Assembly: GCA_016841245.1 (NCBI GenBank) | Contig: JAENZN010000002.1 | Location: 134,843-198,842 of the forward strand | Length of the DNA stretch: 64,000 nucleotides | Source of the DNA: Syntrophomonas sp. | Lineage (GTDB): Bacteria > Bacillota > Syntrophomonadia > Syntrophomonadales > Syntrophomonadaceae | Direction of reading: 5' to 3' | Shown here: positions 45,276-52,811 of the stretch, in pieces | Layout of the letters: the number at the start of each line of letters is the position of its first letter | How positions within the stretch are numbered: the stretch's first letter is position 1 | Position numbers and translations under genes: made by a program | Notes under the pieces: model-generated | The model's input: only the letters and a program-made list of their open reading frames with translations | Database searches by the model: none | Told to the model about the DNA's origin: nothing

Positions 45276-46244
45276 GTGGCCACCGACCTTATCAGTGGGG
45301 TGTTGCTTTTAGGTCTGGCTTTTGCTGCCTATTCGGACCGTATGGATCTAACTCTGCTTCTTTCGGTTCAGGTACTGGTCGCCTTGCTGTATGGCTTTTT
45401 TGATACCGCTACCAAAGGCATGTTGCCGCAACTGGTCCCCCAAAATGAACTCACCCGGACCAACTCGGCACTTGCTTCGGCACGCATACTCTCCGTTATG
45501 TTGAGTCCGGTGATCGGTGCTGCCTTGTATGCCCGGCTGGGCATATTCGCTCTCATCTTAATCAACGGGATTTCATTTATCATATCGGCCGGCAGTTCGA
45601 TGCTGATTAAATACAGGCATTCCAAGCGGGATTCAGCCATGGGCGTATCCGGCTTGTTAAAGGATCTGTCCGAGGGCATCAGGTTCATTCGTAATAATAA
45701 GGCAATCCGCGCACTGTGCGGGTTTTCCCTGGTCGTGTTTGCCTCGATCCAACCGATATTCGCCGTAGTGCTGCCCTTGTTTTTTAAGACCCGGCTGGCA
45801 TATTCGGACACCCAGTACGGCTATCTGCAAATGATAATAATATTGGGAGCAATGGTGGGGAGCATTCTGGTGGGCTTGATGTTCAGCAAAGATAAAGAAG
45901 TAACCAGACCGCTAGTAGCCGGCTGCGCCCTGATGATGTCTACCATGCTGGCATTTTCGGCATTGCTGGCCGGTGTTCTGAGACTTTTAAGTATTTCCAT
46001 CATGTTCATCAATGTGCCGGTTCAGACCTACATCCAAAAAGCGACCCCGGATGAGTACATGTCCCGCGTATTTTCAATCGTGGTAATGATCAGCAAGGGC
46101 GGCATGCCTATCGGTGTTCTCATATACGGATTTGTTCTTAACCGGCTCGAAATACATTGGACGGGATTGGCATCTGCCCTGTTGATGATGATTATATCAG
46201 TTGCATTCCTGGTTTCGTTATTGAAAACTGATGAACTAAAATAG
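45276..46244 (+). pseudogene. MFS transporter, N-terminally truncated
   Basis: 322 codons, with about nine membrane segments, similar to the MFS_3/macrolide-efflux type (VATDLISGVLLLGLAF, GTDFIS-like loop region and LVPQNELTRTNSALASARI). Full members have about 410 residues, so about 90 N-terminal residues (two to three helices) are absent. GTG 45276 has no ribosome site, and the reading continues upstream in frame (CRASPI) without a proper start. The IS630 remnant lies 220 bases upstream. The protein is probably not functional. Confidence 0.7.
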
Positions 46245-46264
46245 TGCCTGCTGGCATGAAGTAA

Positions 46265-46285
46265 CAAGGGGCACTGTCCCCTATG
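46265..46285. repeat. Short GGGGCACTGTCCCC repeat
   Basis: AGGGG and CCCCT pair around CACTGT. It resembles the GTCCC-rich repeats at 11830, 14662 and 28215. Nothing else was seen in the 326-base gap 46245-46570. Confidence 0.35.
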
Positions 46286-46570
46286 AGCCACAAAACCTAT
46301 CTTCAATACTATTGTGCTTGAGGTTAGTTCAAACTCACATTCCCTTTTTACCAGGGCAAAGAGAAATCCTCCATTTTTTCTTATCTTTTCAACCGTAGCC
46401 TAGCCGGGGGGTTATTAAGAATGAAATGCGCCGGACAACCGACAGGGTCCTTTTGCCTTTGCCGTAATCCTATCTTTCGTCCTGGCCGTTTTTCCACGTC
46501 TGTCATTAGAGCATTGGCTAGAACTAGATTCTCAATAAAACATTTTTTTATATAGACTTGTTTTGAACTT

Positions 46571-47251
46571 TTACCAAATGGATGGAATCAACCGATAACG
46601 TGTCTTTAAACAATAATCTTTGTACCCCCTTAGGTCTCGTAATAGCAATTCCTCTTCACCTTTTATCCTGAGTACTAAATACGGTATAAAGAGAAGAAAA
46701 GAAGGTATTAATGCCCAATAAGAACCAAGGGCAAGAGTAGTAAACAACTGCATTAATAACATCCCCAGGTACATTGGATGGCGGACTATGGCGTAGGGAC
46801 CGGTTGTAATTACCTGTTGTTCTTTCTCAACCTGTATGACAGCGGAAGCATAACTATTTTCCTTAAAAACAAAGATAATAAGTGTATAGCCCATGAAAAC
46901 AATAACGTTCGCGGCAATTACAATCCAAAAAGGCACAGTCGACCAATGAAAACGGAAATCAAGGCCGGGAATTAAGTAACCGAATAAATTTAACGTGGCC
47001 AAGAAGGAAGGAATTTTTTGCGTAGTCTCTTTTTCTTTAGTCTGCCTTCGCCTCGATAAAAGCTCGGGATCTTTCTTCAGAAAATAGGCAGTAATAAACA
47101 ACGTCAGTGCAGATATTTGCAACCAAAAAATCCATGCCTCCCAAAACCTGAATGACCCTGCGGTAATGAATAAGATAGCGCCCAGCACAATCAATATAAC
47201 TATCGGCCCAAGATAAGCTTTTAACTTGGACTCTTTAGTGTTGCCTTCCAT
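46571..47251 (-). CDS. Isoprenylcysteine-methyltransferase-like membrane protein
   Basis: 226 residues with four to five membrane helices. The C-terminal motif region TTGPYAIVRHPMYLGMLL and KGEEELLLRDLRGYKDYCLKTRYRL is that of ICMT/phospholipid-methyltransferase proteins (RHPxY and EE residues of the SAM site). The start is ATG 47251, after AGGAGGTGGG; the frame to 47278 overlaps the site. It is probably in the operon of the second MerR gene, 134 bases upstream. The methyl acceptor is not known. Confidence 0.82.
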   Translation of the reverse strand: MEGNTKESKLKAYLGPIVILIVLGAILFITAGSFRFWEAWIFWLQISALTLFITAYFLKKDPELLSRRRQTKEKETTQKIPSFLATLNLFGYLIPGLDFRFHWSTVPFWIVIAANVIVFMGYTLIIFVFKENSYASAVIQVEKEQQVITTGPYAIVRHPMYLGMLLMQLFTTLALGSYWALIPSFLLFIPYLVLRIKGEEELLLRDLRGYKDYCLKTRYRLIPSIW

Positions 47252-47384
47252 AGGACCCACCTCCTGCATTTCTTGCAATAAATCCTAAAAAGTACTGGTT
47301 AATTTAGTGATAAAACTTATCCTGCTTCCCAGAGCATCGTCAGTATTTAGCTGACTATACCAATTTACTGGTCTGGTGGTTGCA

Positions 47385-48236
47385 TCACCTACATTTTGTC
47401 TTCGTCTTACCACCTGTTTGTTGGCCAATCTCGGAATAGATATACTGCTCGTAAAGCTGGTAATACTTTTTCCGGGCTGGTGGGAGAACGCCGATAATCA
47501 TTTCATTACGTAAGCGCTGAAGAGGTTGGGGTAGTCCAAATTGTTGGGTGAGCTCCGCTAATAAAGGTATACTTCCGATAAATTCGGAAGTTTCCCGGGC
47601 GAGATGTTCAATCTCAGGATCATCTTCGGACAGATGTTCTAGCCTGATAATACGTGCCCCATAGTCCAAAGCAATTTGATATTTCTCGGGGTGTGTATTC
47701 CAAAACTCGGCCATGTCCCGAAAAGCATCGTGGTAATACTCGCTCCATTGGAAATCATCCAGGATGCCGAATAATTTTTGTTGCTGGTTGTAAATTTCCG
47801 GACAAGTTCGAGCATAGTTTTCAATTTGATCTGCTCCCAGGATCTCAGCCATCTTTTGAAAAGTGGGGGATTCCAAAGAATCTTGATCAAGTTGTACCAT
47901 GCCCTGGTTCAGCATTTTGTCAATCTTCTCTATGCGCTCTTCAATGTTTTTTTTATCAAGCGTGAGCTCGCTTCGCAGCAACTGCAACACTTCCTGCAAG
48001 GTTGCATTATTGTTAATACCACCCAGTATCTCTTTGATGCGTTTGAGATCCAGCCCCAGAGATTTTAAATGTTTGATTAAGCGCATACGATTCAACTCTC
48101 CCGGTCCGTATAAACGGTATCCCGAGGCGGTTCGCTCCGGTTTAGGCAGCAAACCTATCTTATGGTAATATCTGACGGTTTTAAGTGTGCTTCCGGTTAA
48201 TTTAACGAAATCGCCGATTTTTATCCGGTTCTCCAT
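47385..48236 (-). CDS. MerR-family regulator 2
   Basis: 283 residues, paralogous to the MerR protein at 40266 over its full length (IKIGDFVKLTGSTLKTVRYYHKIGLL, SGYRLYGPGELNRMRLIKHL, then the same effector domain). ATG 48236 is seven bases from AAAGGTGG; ATG 48242 is possible. The promoter at 48259-48289 again has a 19-bp spacer with a perfect palindrome, GGCCCC-T-GGGGCC. Likely target: itself and the ICMT-like gene. Confidence 0.88.
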   Translation of the reverse strand: MENRIKIGDFVKLTGSTLKTVRYYHKIGLLPKPERTASGYRLYGPGELNRMRLIKHLKSLGLDLKRIKEILGGINNNATLQEVLQLLRSELTLDKKNIEERIEKIDKMLNQGMVQLDQDSLESPTFQKMAEILGADQIENYARTCPEIYNQQQKLFGILDDFQWSEYYHDAFRDMAEFWNTHPEKYQIALDYGARIIRLEHLSEDDPEIEHLARETSEFIGSIPLLAELTQQFGLPQPLQRLRNEMIIGVLPPARKKYYQLYEQYIYSEIGQQTGGKTKTKCR

Positions 48237-48258
48237 TGCCATACCACCTTTTAAGTAA

Positions 48259-48289
48259 AGTATAAACCAGGCCCCAGGGGCCGAGTCAA
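48259..48289 (-). promoter_or_regulatory. MerR-type promoter with 19-bp spacer
   Basis: On the minus strand -35 TTGACT and -10 TATACT are 19 bases apart, with the palindrome GGCCCCTGGGGCC central. Its geometry is identical to 41119-41149, but the operator sequence differs. The region 48290-48574 has no gene. Confidence 0.87.
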
Positions 48290-48574
48290 TTTTATTTTTG
48301 AGAGCATAGAATAGGCTAACCCTAAGCAAATTTATCCATCATTCCATACAGTGATAATAATTTCATTGGATTGTATATGCAATTTTTAGTTCTTCCGCTT
48401 ATTTTACTTTTTCATTCTAATGATTAAACGGTGGTCTGCCCATGTAAACTTCAATGAACTAATGTCGGACACACTGTCGTCTGCATCGTCCCATATGATA
48501 TTAAAAAATACTTTGTGTAACTTATCATATCGTTTAGCTTTTGTTGGGGGACTTGTAAAATGATATAGAGTGAT

Positions 48575-48932
48575 ATGATAATGCGTAACGAAGGTAAATA
48601 CGACTTTTCGGCTTTCGGGCAGGCTATAAAAGAAGCGCGGGAAAGCAAAGGCTGGACACAGGAACGGTTGGCACAGGAAGTGGTTCTTGCGCCTCGTTAC
48701 ATTATGTCCATTGAAAACAAAGGGCAGCACCTCAAGCTTTCAGGTTTTTTATGAGCTTGTCACCTTATTTCACATATCGGTAGATCAATTCTTTTTTCCA
48801 GATACCGACGCGGAAAAAGCAACGCGCCGCCGCCAGCTTGAAAGTCAACTTGACGGATTAGAGGAAGCGGATTTAATTATCATGGCGGCTACCGCAAAGG
48901 GGATACAGGAAGCCAAAGGAACGGGGGAATAA
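48575..48932 (+). pseudogene. XRE-type regulator, frameshifted
   Basis: The first frame from ATG 48575 reads FGQAIKEARESKGWTQERLAQEVVLAPRYIMSIENKGQH, a complete Cro/C1 helix-turn-helix, then leaves the frame near 48730. The rest, SFQVFYELVTLFHISVDQFFFPD and TRRRQLESQLDGLEEADLIIM, continues in the next frame to 48932. This is the usual full sequence of these short regulators in Firmicute mobile elements, so a small indel has broken the gene. Confidence 0.8.
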
Positions 48933-48969
48933 AATCTCCCGCTTTCTTTTTTAAATTGAGCTTATGTAT

Positions 48970-49002
48970 GAAACGCCGTAACCTCATAGATTGCGGCGTT
49001 TT
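48970..49002 (+). terminator. Rho-independent terminator
   Basis: AACGCCG and CGGCGTT enclose a 14-base loop, followed by TTTT. It lies downstream of the broken XRE gene. Confidence 0.75.
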
Positions 49003-49110
49003 TCCTGCGTCTAAAATCAGAAAAAATAACTTGTGTTCCTGTTTGCCAAAAAAGAAGATTCTAGCTCATAGGCGGGATAGATATTTGTATCACATTTTGG
49101 ATTTCGGTCA

Positions 49111-49809
49111 TTAGCGGGTATTTTGAAATCTATTTCGCTTTTCAGCTATGGGTATTGCGCCTAATGCAATCGGTTCATAATTTGCTTTATCTTTGCAGTG
49201 GTCAGGTATGCTTCCTCTTTCTGCCATAGAAGAATAGTTTCCGCTACCCACAATAATGTGATCTAGGACTTTGATCTCCAAAGGATGAAAAATATCTACA
49301 ATTCTCTGGGTCATTGCTTTATCTTCCGGGGAAAATTTTTGGGAGCCTCCGGGATGGTTATGGGCCAGAATGACCGCATTGCAATCACAGGCCAAGGCGT
49401 ACTTTAATATTTCCCTTGGATAAACGGCTGTCTGACCAACACTCCCTTCCGACATGGTTTTTATTTCGATGACGTTATTGCCCCTGTCTAGAAAAGCGAC
49501 CATAAATCGTTCTTTATCTTTCATCCCGCTTAAGATGGCGTAAAAATATTGGCCTGCCGCAGTTGATGAATTGAAAATAATTTTTTCATTGCTCTCATAG
49601 ATTTTCAAAAGGTTGTAGGAGGCAATGAACTCGTTGAGCAGTCCGATCTTTTCGAGCTGCTTTTCATTTGGTTCCATAATGCGGGGATGTTCCAAGATGT
49701 TAAAGGGGTTGTTTTGTTTTACATACTGCTGAACCTTTTTGGAGGGCAGACCTGTTAATGCGGTCAGCCCTTTTAGAAATTTTTCGGTATGCAGTGTGTC
49801 TGGCCTCAT
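49111..49809 (-). CDS. RadC-like JAB-domain protein
   Basis: 232 residues. The C-terminal half is the RadC/JAMM metallo-domain, with ILAHNHPGGSQKFSPEDKAMT (HxH and D metal ligands), and DHIIVGSGNYSSMAERG. The N-terminal half differs from chromosomal RadC, as in element-borne copies. Function of RadC proteins in mobile elements is not known. Its ATG 49809 is two bases from the stop of the preceding gene. This gene and the next are the end of the minus-strand conjugation block. Confidence 0.85.
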   Translation of the reverse strand: MRPDTLHTEKFLKGLTALTGLPSKKVQQYVKQNNPFNILEHPRIMEPNEKQLEKIGLLNEFIASYNLLKIYESNEKIIFNSSTAAGQYFYAILSGMKDKERFMVAFLDRGNNVIEIKTMSEGSVGQTAVYPREILKYALACDCNAVILAHNHPGGSQKFSPEDKAMTQRIVDIFHPLEIKVLDHIIVGSGNYSSMAERGSIPDHCKDKANYEPIALGAIPIAEKRNRFQNTR

Positions 49810-49810
49810 G

Positions 49811-50047
49811 TTATAACCGCCCCCCTTTGTCGTCCATTATCTCAATTAAGGCTTGTATACTTTGCAGCTTCTCGGAAGTCTCAGGAGATAAGTCCGCCGA
49901 TTCAAGGTGTTGAAAAAAGCTTTTGATTCCCGTGCGTTGAAAGCATTTTTCAATTTCTTCTTCCGTATCTGCATCCAAGTCAAGCAATTCAGCCAATAAC
50001 CCCGCGCACTTTCTATATTCCGTCACCCTTAATTTTTCTAAATTCAT
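49811..50047 (-). CDS. Small acidic protein upstream of RadC-like gene
   Basis: 78 residues, acidic and helical (AGLLAELLDLDADTEEEIEKCF; LQSIQALIEIMDD). It is directly followed by the RadC-like gene, so one mRNA. No family recognised. Confidence 0.6.
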   Translation of the reverse strand: MNLEKLRVTEYRKCAGLLAELLDLDADTEEEIEKCFQRTGIKSFFQHLESADLSPETSEKLQSIQALIEIMDDKGGRL

Positions 50048-50123
50048 CTCTTTTTCCGCCTTCCCTATGGTTTAGTCAAAAATTATTATGTCTGATTTCC
50101 TATGGACAGAGTAATATTCATAA

Positions 50124-50157
50124 TTCAATAAAAGCCCCGTATATTAGTACATGGGGC
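50124..50157 (-). terminator. Terminator at the end of the transfer operon
   Basis: On the minus strand GCCCC pairs with GGGGC (with GTA/TAC inner pairs), then TTTTATT. It follows the M23 peptidase gene. A further GGAACGG/CCGTTCC hairpin is at 50200-50238; there is no gene in 50048-50299. Confidence 0.7.
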
Positions 50158-50299
50158 ATGGAGAAAGGAACAAAAACAACCCATTGGAACAATATTAGGA
50201 ACGGATGCTCAAAGTTTTATTTATGCAGCCGTTCCCACATTTGTATTTGGATTGCCCCTTCAAATCTAAAGCAGGACGCAGCTTTCCTCACACTGTTTT

Positions 50300-52297
50300 T
50301 TACCATGCCGCCGTATAATTGGAGAAATACAGCAGGGGGTCAACCCTGGTACCGCCGACATAAACCTCAAAATGCAGATGCGGGCCTGTGGACAATCCCG
50401 TGCTGCCCACGAAGCCAATGGTCTGACCCTGCGTCACCGTCTGCCCGACAGCGGCGCTCATTTGGCTCATGTGGGCGTAAAGGGTATTATTGCCGTTGCC
50501 GTGATCGATGATGATATAGTTTCCATAGCCGCCCGCATCGTAAGCGGCGGTTGTGACCACGCCGTCTGCGGCAGCCAGGATCGCCGTTCCGTATCCCGCA
50601 CCGATGTCGATACCGGTATGGGTTTTGTAAATGCCCAGAATGGGATGCAGCCTGGTGCCAAAAAAGGAAGTTACATAGTCACTGGCGGTGCTGGGCCAGA
50701 TATAAAAGCCCTCCGCAATAACCTCCGTCCCGTCCCCCAGGTGTCCCAACCCCGTGATCAGGGCCAGATAATACTGGTCGTATGCGCCGCTCAGAAGTTC
50801 CTCCAGCAGTTCGTTTTGGTTGTCGTTAAAGTCGTAGATTTCTGCCTGTTCCCCTGCGGTTCGCTGGGTGATGATGATATGCAGAATGCGCTCGTACCAC
50901 GTTCCCCCGTCGCTGTCGGTATGCTTCACGGTTTCTATCCAGTGGTCGATTTCTGTCATATCCCAAAACACTTCCCGGATAAGGTCAACACGGGTCTGGT
51001 CAATGGTGAAAACATCCATGCCCTCGTCGGTCATGGCGGTTTTGACGGCGAACACGGCCAGAATGTCTATCCAGATATTGCCCCGGCTGCCTCCGGTGCC
51101 GACGTACTGAACATCCAGCCTATCCCATGTGTTGTCGTTCTTGATTTCCTCTATCCGCTGATTGTATTCCTCATTCACTTCCTGTATCACCACGGAGACG
51201 GGTGTTACCTCCGCATCCTTGTTCTCATCGGAAAAGAGAAGGCCAAAGGGAGACGCAAACAAGGCAGCTACGGCGATAATAATCAGGAACAGGGCAAGAA
51301 CGGCCCCGCCTGAGCCCACCAGTGCGATCAGGCTCTTGGTCAGTACAGCGGCGGCTTTAACGGTCAATTCCGCCATATGAATCGTGAATTTGGCGGTGGC
51401 CCTTGCTGTCTGCGCTGCCCGTTGCACCGCTTTAGCGGTGGCCTGCGCGGTTTTGGGGGCGGCTTTAGCCGCCGTCTGAGAGGTTTTTGCAGCGGTCTTG
51501 GCGGTTTGCCCGGAGATCTTGACCGATTTTCGCGCCGTTTTAATGGTGCCCTTGGTAGTTTCCTTGACCGCTTTGCTGCCGGACCGGGCGGATGGTCGGA
51601 AGGTGCGAGTGCCGCCAATGCCGGTTGGGAAGGTATGCCGTGTTGTATTTCCGCCTGATCTGAACACAGGACTTGGGATGGCCTGGGCGGTTTTGGCTTC
51701 CGCCGGCTGAATTTCTCTGTTTAGGGTAAACCGCGCCTTTGCCCGGCTCTGAACAAACCGCCGTTTCGCCAATTCGTTGGGCTTGGCCAGGGTATATTTT
51801 CGTTTGCGTCTTTCCTTCGCTTTGAATGGGGCGACTTTTCGCTGGGCCGATTGTTTGGCCTGTGCGGGCGCGGGGTACTGCTCTGGTAATTTTCCGGCTT
51901 TGGGCGAGGCAGCTTGCTGTCCTTGAGGGGAATCGGTGCTCCGGCGCGTTTGGGGACTGCCTGGTTCGGATAGGGAGGACGTCTGCTCCGTAGCATGGCC
52001 GTCGCCAGCGTCGGCGTAATGGCTGTCCGCAGGAGGATTGCGGCGTTCCTTGATTTTTTGAACCGCCTTTTGGCTCTGACGCCCCATCGTATGAACAACT
52101 TCATTGCCGACCGTTTCCACGCTTTCCTTTGCCTTATCCTCGGCATACGCCAGATAGCTGTCGTGTTCCGGTTCCTGCGTCCGCTCAGCCTGGTCCTTGG
52201 TCCGGATAAAAGCGTTTTTCGCCCTGCGGGTCACATCGAGGCTTTTGTCCAGCGTTTTGATATCCTTGACGGTGGCTTTGGTTTTGATGTCTTTCAA
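50300..52297 (-). CDS. Conjugation-module M23 peptidase (cell-wall hydrolase)
   Basis: 665 residues. The start is TTG 52297, nine bases after GGAAGGAGG; TTG 52306 overlaps that site. N-terminus basic (KDIKTKATVKDIKT), then a long Ala/Lys/Thr/Arg repeat stretch (about 250-320: KTAAKTSQTAAKAAPKTA), one membrane helix (VLALFLIIIAVAALFA) and an extracellular half. The C-terminal M23 domain has HTGIDIG, YAHMS and GPHLHFEV, the metal ligands of LytM-type endopeptidases. In the Tn1549 family this is the peptidoglycan-opening enzyme of the mating channel. It is the last large gene of the transfer operon. Confidence 0.88.
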   Translation of the reverse strand: MKDIKTKATVKDIKTLDKSLDVTRRAKNAFIRTKDQAERTQEPEHDSYLAYAEDKAKESVETVGNEVVHTMGRQSQKAVQKIKERRNPPADSHYADAGDGHATEQTSSLSEPGSPQTRRSTDSPQGQQAASPKAGKLPEQYPAPAQAKQSAQRKVAPFKAKERRKRKYTLAKPNELAKRRFVQSRAKARFTLNREIQPAEAKTAQAIPSPVFRSGGNTTRHTFPTGIGGTRTFRPSARSGSKAVKETTKGTIKTARKSVKISGQTAKTAAKTSQTAAKAAPKTAQATAKAVQRAAQTARATAKFTIHMAELTVKAAAVLTKSLIALVGSGGAVLALFLIIIAVAALFASPFGLLFSDENKDAEVTPVSVVIQEVNEEYNQRIEEIKNDNTWDRLDVQYVGTGGSRGNIWIDILAVFAVKTAMTDEGMDVFTIDQTRVDLIREVFWDMTEIDHWIETVKHTDSDGGTWYERILHIIITQRTAGEQAEIYDFNDNQNELLEELLSGAYDQYYLALITGLGHLGDGTEVIAEGFYIWPSTASDYVTSFFGTRLHPILGIYKTHTGIDIGAGYGTAILAAADGVVTTAAYDAGGYGNYIIIDHGNGNNTLYAHMSQMSAAVGQTVTQGQTIGFVGSTGLSTGPHLHFEVYVGGTRVDPLLYFSNYTAAW

Positions 52298-52327
52298 CGT
52301 GTCCAACCTCCTTCCAGGGTTTACTGA

Positions 52328-52735
52328 CTACCGCGCCTTTGCAAAAATATGGGGCGCGGTGCGTTCCAAGCTCCGGCAATATTTGGGATAGCGCAGCCGG
52401 ATGGCTTCAAAAAAGTAGGGGGCAAATCCGCAGTCAAACAGCTCGTAGGGCGCGGAACGGTTTTCTTTTCCTTCTTCCGTCCAGCCGTTCCAGAGGTTGA
52501 AGGCCAGGCGGCACAAGCGGCGAGTTCCACCTGTCTGCCAGGCCGCCGCAAGGCCCTCCGGCCTGATGCCGTCCTCCTCGAAATCAAAGAGGGTATGGAT
52601 GTTACGCCTCGTTTCCGGGCAGATGCCCATTGTATAAAAAAACGCCCGGTGATAGGTGTCATCATTGCAGGTTTTGGCCAGCATTTCGCTAAAAAAAGCC
52701 TTGTGTTCCCTGCCTGCGAACAAGATGGTTTCCAT
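52328..52735 (-). CDS. Transfer-module protein of DUF6075 type
   Basis: 135 residues from ATG 52735, preceded by AAGGAGG. It begins METILFAGREHKAFFSEML; CPETRRNIHTLFDFEEDGI and LCRLAFNLWNGW follow. Such proteins are common between virB4 and the M23 peptidase in Tn1549-like elements, where their function is unknown. The DUF number is from memory. Confidence 0.65.
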   Translation of the reverse strand: METILFAGREHKAFFSEMLAKTCNDDTYHRAFFYTMGICPETRRNIHTLFDFEEDGIRPEGLAAAWQTGGTRRLCRLAFNLWNGWTEEGKENRSAPYELFDCGFAPYFFEAIRLRYPKYCRSLERTAPHIFAKAR

Positions 52736-52811
52736 TTTGTTTTCCTCCTTCAAAGTAAATGAACGGCTGACCGGAAAATTACGGCCAGCCGTTGGTGCTT
52801 TGCCGCCTAAT

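Noticed and set aside
50372-51313. 313-residue plus-strand frame over the M23 peptidase
   Set aside because: Shadow of the minus-strand gene; no ribosome site and no family motifs.
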